This document shows, in pieces, positions 1 through 7,434 of a stretch of 43,737 nt of DNA. This DNA comes from Miniimonas arenae (lineage in GTDB: Bacteria; Actinomycetota; Actinomycetes; Actinomycetales; Beutenbergiaceae): NCBI RefSeq assembly GCF_006351005.1, contig NZ_VENP01000027.1, forward strand, positions 1 to 43,737, read 5' to 3'. A model generated the notes under the pieces. It was not told the DNA's origin and ran no database searches. It was given only the letters and a program-made list of their open reading frames with translations. The position numbers were made by a program, and so were the translations under genes. Position 1 is the first letter of the stretch. Each line of letters begins with the position of its first letter.

Positions 1-5
1 TCCAC

Positions 6-1017
6 CTACGAGGCCCGCCGGGCCGCTACGCTGCCGACCGCCGCGTAATCACACCCCGTGTCCAACATCCGGGGGTAGGGCCCGACCTCCAGGGCCGTGA
101 ACCGGATCAGGGTCCCGTCGAGCAGCTGCGCCAACGGCGGCTCGGCCGCGAGTCCGGAGCGGCGGAACGCCGCCCCCCACCGACCCCCACCCTGCGCCAC
201 ACCGGCGGCCGACACTCCGGCGGCCGCGCCAGTGGCCGAGGCTCCGGCGGCCGCGCCAGTTGCCGAGGCTCCGGTGGTCGCGCCAGTGGCCGAGCCTCCG
301 GTGGGCGCGCATGTCGTCACCCCACGGCTGTCGCCACAGCCCGTGCCGCGCTCTGCGTCCCCACCGCCGCCGTCGGCGTACTCGCCGCCGCGCTCTGCGT
401 TCGCGCCGCCGCCGTTCGCACAGGCGTCGCTGCCGTTCCTCGCGCACCTGAGGCAGATCCGTCAGCACGCTCGTGAGGTGCTCCTCAGCCCGGGTAGTGC
501 CCCGTGACTGGCCCGAGGTCGTAGTGCGCCACCGGGTGAAGTCCTCCCGACCCGCACCCGGCTGCGCGAACCGCCCCGACTCCCGCACCACCCCCAGCAC
601 ACCCGCCCGCGCAACCCCGAGCACCGAGCACGCGGTGTCCAGGTCCTTCACCGCGCCCGTCAGAACACTCCCACCGCCCACGCCGGTCGGCGGGTCTGCC
701 TGCACACCGCGCACCACGGCGGCCAGCGTCGCGACCGCCTCACGCACCACATCCACCGCGCCTGCCAGCTCACCCAGCGCGCCCCCAGCGCCGGCAGCGC
801 CGGCAGCGCCGGCAGCGGTGAGGAGAGCGTCTCCAGACCCCGCGGCGACGACCGAACCCGCGCCCGCGGAGCCCGCCCGGGCCGGGGCACGCACGAGAGG
901 CGTCGGCTCCGGCAACGCTGCATCCAGAACCCGCGGCGAGCCGACCGGCGCGCGGCCACGCCGGCGCTGGGCGGGCGCAAGGGTGGCTGGTGCCTTCGCG
1001 CCCGCGCGATGCGCCAT
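6..1017 (-). pseudogene. Decayed DUF222/HNH-nuclease-like gene (13E12-type), frameshifted
   Basis: Read on the minus strand, about positions 780-450 encode a stretch like the N-terminal part of actinobacterial DUF222 proteins, including LGVARAGVLGVVRESGRF and SGQSRGTTRAEEHL. Near position 430-450 this frame turns into an arginine-rich run, while the neighbouring frame continues with an Asp/Gly/Ala-rich sequence to a stop at 6, which suggests a frameshift. No HNH motif or other catalytic core is visible, so the central and C-terminal domains are missing or replaced by Ala/Gly/Thr repeats. The start is uncertain: an ATG at 1017 is used here, but upstream GTG codons are possible. DUF222/HNH genes are multicopy and decay often. 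Family assignment is moderate, pseudogene status is inferred. Confidence 0.42.
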
Positions 1018-1408
1018 GCCCCGTTCCGCGACCGGTTCCGCAGCCACCTCGCCACCCCCTCTCACCTGGCCCGACGTCCACGTCGAACTCGCGTACCACA
1101 CGCTAAGACCCGACCACCGACAACGCATCCAGGGGGCCAAACCGGTGCGGCCGAACGACCCGGTCCGGGTGAGCGACCCACGCGGAGCGCCCGGTGCCGA
1201 GGCGACGCGTCCCATCGCCGCGAGACCGCCGGGTCGCGTCGTCCCGCTGCCCCAGGTCCGCGCGTGTGCGGGATCGAACCAACGGTTCGTGAATCCGGTC
1301 CCACCCGCCTCATCGAACGCATGTCGCAGGGCTAGGTCCAGCCACCGACACGCATGAAGGAGAACCGTGAGGTCGAAAGACGCGCCCACATGAAGGGTGG
1401 CGGACTCG

Positions 1409-1754
1409 GGGAGGCGGGCACCGCCGTCGTGCGCCCGGCGTCGGTGTGCGCGACGGAGACTCGAGCGTCGCGGGCGTGCGTGCCCGATCAGGCGGGCATC
1501 GGAGAGGCGAAGTTTGCCGACGTGCAGGCCACGCCGGCGCGCGATGAAGACTCGAGCGTCGTCGTCTCCCCGCCGAACGAGGCGAGCATCTTCGGGAGGC
1601 GAGCACCGCAGTCGTGCATGCCGAGCTGGGAGAGGCGGGCACCGCCGTCGTGCACAGTGAAAGAGGGGTCGTGAATCAGAGGGAGGCGTGCATCGCCGTC
1701 ATGCGTGCCGACCGAGGCGCGCCTCAGGGTGAGGCGAGCACCGCCGTCGTGCAC
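1409..1754. repeat. Degenerate interspersed repeat family, about 28-bp unit
   Basis: A unit with core GGCGAGCACCGCCGTCGTGC recurs with irregular spacing at about 1409-1434, 1594-1620, 1628-1655, 1681-1706 and 1727-1754, with weaker copies near 1459, 1501 and 1545. Several copies can form a short GGCG/CGCC hairpin. Read on the minus strand the unit encodes HDGGARL-like heptads, but the reading is not gene-like. The stretch 1390-1938 holds no other gene that I can support. Confidence 0.7.
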
Positions 1755-1794
1755 GCTGACGATGCACGGCTACACGGAGTCGGGACCCGCCCGG

Positions 1795-1938
1795 GACGAA
1801 CGCCCCGCCCTGGACGAACGCCCGGGCCGGGACGAACGCCCCGCCCGGGACGAACGCCCGGGCCGGGACGAACGCCCCGCCCGGGACGAACGCCCCGCCC
1901 GGGACGAACGCCCCGCCCGGGACGAACGCCCCGCCCGC
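1795..1938. repeat. 18-bp tandem repeat, eight units
   Basis: Eight head-to-tail 18-bp units begin with GACGAACGC at 1795, 1813, 1831, 1849, 1867, 1885, 1903 and 1921. The second half alternates between CCCGCCCGG and CCGGGCCGG, so there are two unit variants. The array ends at the base before the stop codon of the minus-strand trans-sulfuration gene, so it forms the start of its 3' untranslated region. Confidence 0.93.
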
Positions 1939-3189
1939 CTACCTCTCCTGGCTCACGCGCAGCGCCTGGTCGAGGTCCGCCCACAGATCCTCGAGGTGCT
2001 CGATCCCGACGCTCACCCGCAGCAGCTCCTCCGGAACGCTCCGCGCCTCGTCGGGCCAGCGCCGCCGCCGCTCGATCATCGACTCCACGCCGCCGAGCGA
2101 CGTCGCGGGCAGCCACAGCCGCACCGCGCCGGTCAGTCGCGCCGCCGCGGCCGCGCCACCCCGCGGGCACAGCGTGAGGATCGCGCCGTACCCGTCCATC
2201 TGCTCACCTGCGAGCGCGTGCTGCGGGTGGTCGGGCAGTCCGGGGTGCGCGACGGCGAGCACCGCCGGGTGGTCGACGAGCCGCCGGGCGAGCTCGAGTG
2301 CGTTCTCCTGCGCGCGCTCGACCCGCAGCGCCAGCGTCCGCAGCCCACGCAGCGCGAGCCATGCGTCCATCGGCCCGGCGATCGCGCCGCCGAAGGTGCG
2401 CCGACGCCGCAGGGAGGCGTACAGATCGGGATCGGAGGTGACCGCGGCGCCGAGCGTGACGTCGGAGTGCCCCGCGAGGTACTTCGTGACCGAGTGCACC
2501 ACCACGTCGGCGCCGAGCTCGAGCGGGCGCTGCAGCAGCGGAGTCGCGAAGGTGTTGTCCACCACGACGATGCCGCCCACCGAGTGCGCCACCCGGGAGA
2601 CGGCCGCGATGTCGGCGATCTCGAGCATCGGGTTGGTCGGAGTCTCGAGCCACACGACGGCGGCCGGACCGCCACCGTCGGCGTCCCAGCCCTCGCCGCG
2701 CGTCGCGGCGGCCACGGCGTCGGTGTCCGCGATGTCGACGCTGCGCAGGCGCACGCCGCACCGCTCCACCAGCACTCGGGCCGCGACCAGCGCCGCGTGG
2801 TAGGCGTGCCGCGGCACGACGAGGGCCGCACCCGGCCCCACGAGGTCGAGCGCCGCGGTGATCGCGGCCATCCCGGACCCGAAGAGCAGTCCCGGCTGGT
2901 CGGCCCGCTCGAGCGCGGCGAGCGCCTCCTCGAACGGCACCCACGCGTCGGTGCCGATCCGGCTGTAGACGAGCTGGCCGGGCGCGGGCGTCTCGTCGCC
3001 GACGTACGTGCTCGAGTAGACGATCGACGGGTTCACCGCCGCGCCGGGCTCGCGTGCGGGGCGGCCCGCGGCGACCACCGTGGTGGCGGGCCGAAAGGAC
3101 GAGTCGACGTGGGAGGCGGGGGACGCGGGGGACGCGGGGGCCGCGTGGGGCGCGGGGGAGGCGGGGGAGGCGGGGGAGTGCTGGCTCAC
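1939..3189 (-). CDS. PLP-dependent trans-sulfuration enzyme (cystathionine gamma-synthase/lyase family)
   Basis: A 416-aa fold-type I PLP enzyme of the Cys/Met metabolism family. Such enzymes make or break C-S bonds in methionine and cysteine synthesis in the cytosol. Visible signatures are FGSGMAAI near residue 104, LETPTNP near 181, VVDNTFATP near 209, and HSVTKYLAGHSDV, whose Lys236 should hold PLP. The usual YSRxxNPT is changed to YSRIGTDAW, so the substrate is uncertain. The first 30 residues are a Ser-Pro-Ala repeat tail built from 9-bp DNA repeats. The GTG start lies 8 nt after a TAGGGT -10 box (3198-3203), suggesting a leaderless transcript. It diverges from ddl. It could be MetB, MetC or cystathionine gamma-lyase-like; the family is secure, the reaction is not. 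Confidence 0.85.
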   Translation of the reverse strand: MSQHSPASPASPAPHAAPASPASPASHVDSSFRPATTVVAAGRPAREPGAAVNPSIVYSSTYVGDETPAPGQLVYSRIGTDAWVPFEEALAALERADQPGLLFGSGMAAITAALDLVGPGAALVVPRHAYHAALVAARVLVERCGVRLRSVDIADTDAVAAATRGEGWDADGGGPAAVVWLETPTNPMLEIADIAAVSRVAHSVGGIVVVDNTFATPLLQRPLELGADVVVHSVTKYLAGHSDVTLGAAVTSDPDLYASLRRRRTFGGAIAGPMDAWLALRGLRTLALRVERAQENALELARRLVDHPAVLAVAHPGLPDHPQHALAGEQMDGYGAILTLCPRGGAAAAARLTGAVRLWLPATSLGGVESMIERRRRWPDEARSVPEELLRVSVGIEHLEDLWADLDQALRVSQER

Positions 3190-3251
3190 GTGGGCCGACC
3201 CTACGCGTGCCGGTCCGACGGCGTCGCGTCGGCGGCCCGTAGTCTCGCGAG

Positions 3252-4364
3252 GTGACCAGGATCAGGGTGGCGATCATCTTCGGCGGACGCTCCAGCGAGC
3301 ACGCCATCTCGTGCTCGACGGCGGCCGGCGTGCTCTCCGCGATCGACCGCTCCCGCTTCGACGTCGTGCCGATCGGCATCGCCCGCGACGGGTCCTGGCT
3401 CCTGCTTCCCGACGACCCCGAGCCCCTCCGCCTCGACGGCGCGCGGCTGCCCGAGGTCCGCGCCGGCCACCCCGAGGTCGTCCTTCCGTTCGGCCCGAGG
3501 ACCGGCCGCGTCCTCGTCAGCCCCGCCTCGGAGGGCGCGCGCGTGCTGAACGGCGTCGACGTCGTGCTTCCGCTCCTGCACGGCCCCTTCGGCGAGGACG
3601 GCACCCTGCAGGGCCTGCTCGAGCTGCTCGGCCTGCCCTACGTCGGCTCGGGCGTCCTCGCCTCGGCCGCCGGCATGGACAAGCACGCGATGAAGGTGCT
3701 GCTCGCCGGCGCCGGCCTGCCGGTCGGCCCCTACACCGTCATCACGCGCGCGGGCTGGGAGCGCGATCGCGCGCTCTGCCTCGACCCGATCCCCTCGCTC
3801 GGCGACGTGGTCTTCGTCAAGCCCTCGCGCGCCGGTTCGAGCATGGGCGTGAGTCGCGTCGTGCTCGCCGACGGCGAGGACGCCCTCGTCGCCGCGATCG
3901 AGGACGCGCGCCGGCACGACCCCAAGGTCCTCGTCGAGGCCGCGATCGACGGCCGCGAGATCGAGGTCGCCGTCCTGCAGGGCCGCGGCACGGACCGACC
4001 GCGCACGACGGCGCCCGGCGAGATCGTCGTCGGCGGCGACCGGGCGTTCTACGACTTCGAGGCGAAGTACATCGACACGTCCTCCACCTCGCTGCGCATC
4101 CCGGCCGTCGTCTCGGACGAGGACGAGGCGGCCGCCCGCGCGCTCGCCGCGGACGCCTTCGACGCCCTCGGCTGCGAGGGCCTCGCACGCGTGGACCTGT
4201 TCCTCGCCGGCTCCGGTCCGATCGTCAACGAGGTGAACACGATGCCCGGCTTCACGCCGTTCTCGATGTTCCCGCAGCTGTGGCAGCACGAGGGGCTCAC
4301 CTACCCCGAGCTCATCACCGAGCTCCTGGAGCTCGCGCTCGAGCGTCCCGTCGGGCTGCGCTGA
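3252..4364 (+). CDS. ddl: D-alanine--D-alanine ligase
   Basis: A 370-aa ATP-grasp ligase that joins two D-alanines for the peptidoglycan stem peptide in the cytosol. Visible signatures are FGGRSSEHAIS at the N terminus (N domain), HGPFGEDGTLQG near residue 116, KPSRAGSSMGVSRV near 190 (ATP-grasp) and NEVNTMPGFTPFSMFPQLW near 325 (metal and substrate binding). Length matches the family. The GTG start is 6 nt after a TAGTCT -10 box (3240-3245), which points to a leaderless mRNA. It is followed by a hairpin terminator and by convergent minus-strand genes, with thiL further on, a common actinobacterial neighbourhood. Confidence 0.96.
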   Translation: MTRIRVAIIFGGRSSEHAISCSTAAGVLSAIDRSRFDVVPIGIARDGSWLLLPDDPEPLRLDGARLPEVRAGHPEVVLPFGPRTGRVLVSPASEGARVLNGVDVVLPLLHGPFGEDGTLQGLLELLGLPYVGSGVLASAAGMDKHAMKVLLAGAGLPVGPYTVITRAGWERDRALCLDPIPSLGDVVFVKPSRAGSSMGVSRVVLADGEDALVAAIEDARRHDPKVLVEAAIDGREIEVAVLQGRGTDRPRTTAPGEIVVGGDRAFYDFEAKYIDTSSTSLRIPAVVSDEDEAAARALAADAFDALGCEGLARVDLFLAGSGPIVNEVNTMPGFTPFSMFPQLWQHEGLTYPELITELLELALERPVGLR

Positions 4365-4399
4365 GCGCGCACGACGGCGCAGCGTCCGTCCGGCGTTCG

Positions 4400-4434
4400 G
4401 CGCGCCTCGCAGGTGCGCACCGCGCGAGGCGCGC
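4400..4434. terminator. Bidirectional hairpin between ddl and the 52-aa gene
   Basis: A perfect 11-bp stem, GCGCGCCTCGC (4400-4410) with GCGAGGCGCGC (4424-4434), and a 13-nt loop. It lies between two convergent genes. There is no T tract, as is usual in high-GC actinobacteria. Confidence 0.7.
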
Positions 4435-4446
4435 GGCTCACCCGGC

Positions 4447-4605
4447 TCAGGCGGTGCGGGCGACGACCGCGCGCGCCTCGTGCAGCAGCATCTCCCACGT
4501 CGCGTTGTCGAGCTCGCTGCGCCGCACGCGCGCGTACGGGAGGTACTCCTCCAGCGCCTCGTGCAGCAGGGCGACTGCCTCGTGGTGGACGTCGTTCGTG
4601 GTCAT
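4447..4605 (-). CDS. Small protein of unknown function, 52 aa
   Basis: An ATG at 4605 preceded by a strong AGGAG Shine-Dalgarno opens a 52-codon frame that ends at a TGA at 4447-4449. The product starts MTTNDVHHEAVALL, is rich in Glu, Ala and Leu, has no membrane segment and is probably helical. I do not recognise a family. Ninety bases upstream is a box, AGGACCAAGGTC (4690-4701), that repeats the first 12 bp of the cydA-promoter palindrome, and a good -10, TAACAT (plus coordinates 4660-4665), sits 34 bp from the box centre. The gene is therefore probably switched by the same regulator as the bd oxidase, which would make it a hypoxia or redox small protein. That role is inference; that it is a gene rests on the SD, promoter and terminator. 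Confidence 0.72.
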   Translation of the reverse strand: MTTNDVHHEAVALLHEALEEYLPYARVRRSELDNATWEMLLHEARAVVARTA

Positions 4606-4659
4606 CGTGGGACTCCTGAGATGTGCGCCTGGCCGGCCCTCGTGAGGCCGTTGCCTGCG

Positions 4660-4703
4660 ATGTTACGAGCGTGTTTCGTCGTCGCGGTTAGGACCAAGGT
4701 CAC
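4660..4703 (-). promoter_or_regulatory. Putative DosR-type box and -10 element of the 52-aa gene
   Basis: The box AGGACCAAGGTCAC (4690-4703) shares 12 identical bases with the cydA box at 26645-26658 and resembles the DosR consensus (GGGAC-N4-GTCCC). A TAACAT -10 (complement of 4660-4665) follows at a box-to--10 spacing of 34 bp, and there is no good -35, as expected for an activator-dependent promoter. Confidence 0.5.
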
Positions 4704-4730
4704 GCATTCGCGCTGGTCAGCGTGGGGTAT

Positions 4731-4784
4731 ACCGCCTCGCGACGGGGTCGTGACGCCCCCTTGGGGCGCCCTCGACGAGGCGGT
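4731..4784. terminator. Nested hairpin downstream of the DUF3515 gene
   Basis: The outer arms ACCGCCTCG (4731-4739) and CGAGGCGGT (4776-4784) are perfect 9-bp complements enclosing an inner CGCCCC-CTT-GGGGCG hairpin (4754-4768). It lies just downstream of the minus-strand DUF3515 gene and just upstream of the regulatory box, so termination that insulates the 52-aa gene is likely. Confidence 0.55.
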
Positions 4785-4870
4785 GACGTTGGCCGAGCTC
4801 GCCCGGCACGCAGCGCCCGACGGCGAGCCAGCGGCCAGGCAGTCGACTCGCCACCCGGAGCGGCGCGCCG

Positions 4871-5455
4871 TCAGTAGCAGGACCGCTGGGCGTCCGTCCG
4901 GGAGACGGCCGAGCCGAGGTCGATGAGGATCGCCGTCGCGTCCGTGCCGGCGTACTCGACCGGAACGACGACCTCGATGGCGGGCACGCGCCCGTACGTG
5001 GTGAACACGAACCGACCGTTGCCGATCTCGGCCTGCTGCTGGGCGGCGTCCGGGTCGGTGGGGTCCACGACGTCGTCGTACTCCTTGACCACCCAGTCCA
5101 CCGACGTGTCGCCAGGACCGGTGACCGCCCAGCACCGGTCCGTCGTCGGCCCGAGCGGCGTGACCCCGCAGCGCAGCGTGATCGGCGGGTCGCCCCACGC
5201 GGCCGAGGCCTGCGACGTCGTCTCGCGCTGCGTCGCCCCGCCGAGCTCGCCCGGCAGCGCCTGCAGCACCTGGGCGCAGACGGGGTCCGACGCCGAGGGT
5301 GCGGGCTCGAGGACCGCCGCCGACGAGCACGAGGCGAGCGTCGCCGTCGTGAGCCCGAGCGCGAGGACCGCCGCCGAGGGGCGAAGCGTGCCGAGCCGCG
5401 CGCGACCCCGTGGACGGACGCCGACGGAACGAGGCGAGAGCGGACGCGCGAGCAC
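4871..5455 (-). CDS. DUF3515-family putative lipoprotein
   Basis: A 194-aa predicted lipoprotein. After a basic N terminus comes a hydrophobic stretch ending in a lipobox, TLASC, with Cys near residue 40, followed by SSAAVLEPAPSASDPVC. The rest, with CAQVLQALPGEL, WGDPPITLRCG and a C-terminal RTDAQRSCY, matches the DUF3515 layout found beside ddl and thiL in many actinobacteria. Its function is unknown; location is probably the outer face of the membrane. The GTG start is 6 nt after a TACCGT -10 (plus 5462-5467), so it is probably leaderless. It diverges from thiL with only about 59 bp between starts. Confidence 0.8.
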   Translation of the reverse strand: MLARPLSPRSVGVRPRGRARLGTLRPSAAVLALGLTTATLASCSSAAVLEPAPSASDPVCAQVLQALPGELGGATQRETTSQASAAWGDPPITLRCGVTPLGPTTDRCWAVTGPGDTSVDWVVKEYDDVVDPTDPDAAQQQAEIGNGRFVFTTYGRVPAIEVVVPVEYAGTDATAILIDLGSAVSRTDAQRSCY

Positions 5456-5514
5456 CCGTCCACGGTAGCCGCGCCCGGGCGCGCCCCCGCACGCGGAGGC
5501 GGCAGGATGGCCCC

Positions 5515-6474
5515 GTGCTCGTGCGCGACCTCTCCGAGACCGACCTGCTCGCCTCCTTCGTCCCGCTCCTGCCCGCCGGCCGGGCCACGCGCCTCGGCCC
5601 GGGCGACGACGCGGCGGTGCTCGGCGTCGCCGGCGACCTCGTCGTGACAACCGACGTGCTCGTCGAGGACCGGCACTTCCGCACCGCCTGGAGCACGGGG
5701 GAGGACGTGGGCTGGCGCGCGGCGATGCAGAACCTCGCCGACGTCGCGGCCATGGGCGCGGAGCCCACCGGCCTCGTCGTCGCGCTCGCGATGCCGGGCG
5801 ACACCCCCGCCGCCTGGGTCACGGACCTCGCGCGGGGCCTCGCGGCGGCGTGCGCGCCGCACGGGGTCGGCGTGATCGGCGGCGACCTCTCCGGCGGCCC
5901 GGCGATCTGCGTGGCCGTCACGGCGTTCGGCGAGCTCGACGGCCGCCCTCCGGTCCTGCGCTCCGGCGCGCGGGTGGGCGACGTGGTCGCCGTCGCAGGC
6001 ACGCTCGGCCGCTCGGCCGCCGGCCTCGCGCTCCTCACCGCGCACGAGCACGACGGCGTGGTCCCCCCTCCCGGCACGGACCTCCTCACCAGGACCTACC
6101 GCCGCCCGGACCCGCCGCTCACGGCCGGCGTCGAGGCCGCCCACGCGGGCGCGACGGCCATGCTCGACGTGAGCGACGGGCTGCTGCGCGACGCGGGCCG
6201 CATCGCCACGGCGAGCGGTGTGGCGCTCGACCTCGACGTGGGAGCGCTCGCCCCCGACGTCGAGCTGCTCGCGGAGGCCGCCGAGTCGCTCGGCGTCGAC
6301 CCGCTTGCGTGGGTGCTCACCGGCGGGGAGGACCACGCACTCCTGGCGACCTTCCCGCCCGGCGCGCTGCCCGCGTCGTTCCGTCCGGTCGGCCGGGTCG
6401 GGTCGGGCAAGGGCGTGACGCTCGACGGCGAGCCCTGGGTCGGGTCGTTCGGCTGGGACCACTTCGGGTACTGA
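5515..6474 (+). CDS. thiL: Thiamine-monophosphate kinase
   Basis: A 319-aa AIR-synthase-like kinase that phosphorylates thiamine phosphate to thiamine diphosphate with ATP, the last step of cofactor synthesis in the cytosol. Motifs are GPGDDAAVL near residue 25, TTDVLVEDRHF near 43, NLADVAAMGA near 71 (metal and nucleotide binding), GGDLSGG near 122, and LDVSDGLLRDAGRI near 217. Length is typical. The GTG at 5515 has GGCAGGA about 8 nt upstream; longer in-frame extensions lack gene-like sequence. It is followed after 59 bp by an unknown membrane protein gene with its own promoter. Confidence 0.94.
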   Translation: MLVRDLSETDLLASFVPLLPAGRATRLGPGDDAAVLGVAGDLVVTTDVLVEDRHFRTAWSTGEDVGWRAAMQNLADVAAMGAEPTGLVVALAMPGDTPAAWVTDLARGLAAACAPHGVGVIGGDLSGGPAICVAVTAFGELDGRPPVLRSGARVGDVVAVAGTLGRSAAGLALLTAHEHDGVVPPPGTDLLTRTYRRPDPPLTAGVEAAHAGATAMLDVSDGLLRDAGRIATASGVALDLDVGALAPDVELLAEAAESLGVDPLAWVLTGGEDHALLATFPPGALPASFRPVGRVGSGKGVTLDGEPWVGSFGWDHFGY

Positions 6475-6533
6475 GGGCGGGGCTCGGCAGCCCGGCTCGC
6501 GCCCCACTAAGGCCCCGCACGTACCCTGGTCGG

Positions 6534-7124
6534 GTGGTGGCACCGCAGCCAGTCCCCGACGACGTCCGCGCCGAGATCGCCGGTCCGGGCGTGCTCGACG
6601 CCGTGGTCGCGCAGGCGCGCGCCGACTCCTACGTGCCGTCCGCGCTCGGCGAGCCGCGCACCGTGCACACGTGGTCGGACGCGTTCCTCGCCGGCGACGT
6701 CTCGGGCGACGTGCTCGAGGCGCTCCCGGAGTGGGAGGCACCGGTCCTCGTCGGGACCTACCCCGCGGCGGTCGCGACGTTCGTGCGAGAGGACGACGCC
6801 GTCGTGCTCGCGGGGCTCCAGCACGATCCGAGCCTCGCGGCCGAGGTCGTGGGGCTGGGCGACGACGTCGCGCTCGTCAGCTACACCGGCTGGGACTTCC
6901 TCGTCGACGACGCCGGCGTCAGCGCGTTCTCACCCGGGGCCCGGTTCGTGCTCGACGGCCCCGGCCCGGTGACGCTCGCCGAGGCCTCGACGGCGATGGC
7001 CCGCGACCCGGGGGAGTCCTCGGCGCTGCCGGTGATCGGCGGCCTGCTCGTGGTGGTGGCGTTGCTCGTCGCGCCGGTCGTGGCGCTCGTCGCGTGGCGC
7101 TCGCGGCGCGCCCGGCAGGGCTGA
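6534..7124 (+). CDS. Membrane-anchored protein of unknown function, 196 aa
   Basis: I do not recognise the family. The first 160 residues look soluble (charged, with WSDAFLAGDVSGDVLEALPEW and YTGWDFLVDDAGVSAFSPGARF). One C-terminal hydrophobic helix follows, VIGGLLVVVALLVAPVVALV, with a basic tail RSRRARQG. That suggests a single-pass protein with its bulk outside and the tail inside, or a tail-anchored one; there is no clear N-terminal signal peptide. The GTG start at 6534 sits 6 nt after a TACCCT -10 (6522-6527), so it is leaderless and has its own promoter downstream of thiL. It ends before a strong bidirectional terminator shared with rpmB. Confidence 0.75.
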   Translation: MVAPQPVPDDVRAEIAGPGVLDAVVAQARADSYVPSALGEPRTVHTWSDAFLAGDVSGDVLEALPEWEAPVLVGTYPAAVATFVREDDAVVLAGLQHDPSLAAEVVGLGDDVALVSYTGWDFLVDDAGVSAFSPGARFVLDGPGPVTLAEASTAMARDPGESSALPVIGGLLVVVALLVAPVVALVAWRSRRARQG

Positions 7125-7149
7125 GAACACCCGCGGGTCCGAGCGCGAC

Positions 7150-7183
7150 GAAGGCCGCCGACCCGGGCGGGTCAGCGGCCTTC
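7150..7183. terminator. Strong bidirectional terminator between the 196-aa gene and rpmB
   Basis: Arms GAAGGCCGC (7150-7158) and GCGGCCTTC (7175-7183) flank an inner stem GACCC-GGGC-GGGTC, giving 14 bp with a single mismatch. It lies between converging genes. Confidence 0.85.
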
Positions 7184-7204
7184 GCGAGTCCGGCTGGAGG
7201 CGGC

Positions 7205-7396
7205 TCAGAGAGCGCGCGTCACCTTGCCCGCCTTGAGGCAGGAGGTGCAGACGTTGAGGCGCGTCGGGGTGCCGTTGACCACGGTGCGCACCTTCTGGAT
7301 GTTCGGGTTCCAACGGCGCGAGGTCCGCACGTGCGAGTGCGAGACGCTCTTGCCGAAGCTCGGGTGCTTCGCGCACACGTCGCAGGTCGAAGCCAC
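7205..7396 (-). CDS. rpmB: Ribosomal protein bL28 (zinc-binding form)
   Basis: A 63-aa large-subunit protein. The core [17 protein letters not shown] and the two CxxC pairs, CDVC near the N terminus and CTSC near the C terminus, mark the zinc-binding C+ form. The GTG start at 7396 is preceded by GAGGAG at good spacing; an ATG 15 nt upstream would overlap that Shine-Dalgarno and is less likely. A perfect 18-bp palindrome (7417-7434) lies in the leader. rpmB diverging from recG is conserved in actinobacteria, usually with a DAK-phosphatase-like gene between them; that gene is absent here. Confidence 0.96.
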   Translation of the reverse strand: MASTCDVCAKHPSFGKSVSHSHVRTSRRWNPNIQKVRTVVNGTPTRLNVCTSCLKAGKVTRAL

Positions 7397-7416
7397 GGTC
7401 GTTCTCCTCATCGTGA

Positions 7417-7434
7417 GCCACCCGATCGGGTGGC
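7417..7434. promoter_or_regulatory. 18-bp palindrome in the rpmB leader
   Basis: GCCACCCGATCGGGTGGC is a perfect palindrome that can fold in RNA as a 7-bp stem with a GATC loop. It ends about 9 nt before the GAGGAG Shine-Dalgarno of rpmB on the minus strand. Either a leader hairpin that modulates translation or a protein operator would fit. Confidence 0.45.

Noticed and set aside
1409-1938. CRISPR array
   Set aside because: Units are degenerate with irregular spacing of 26-70 bp in one part and are directly tandem in the other; there are no unique equal spacers and no cas genes nearby.
4606-4870. tRNA or small RNA gene between DUF3515 and the 52-aa gene
   Set aside because: The hairpins do not form a cloverleaf; the structure is better read as a terminator.
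7397-7412. ATG start for rpmB 15 nt upstream
   Set aside because: It would lie within the GAGGAG ribosome site; the GTG gives the standard bL28 N terminus.
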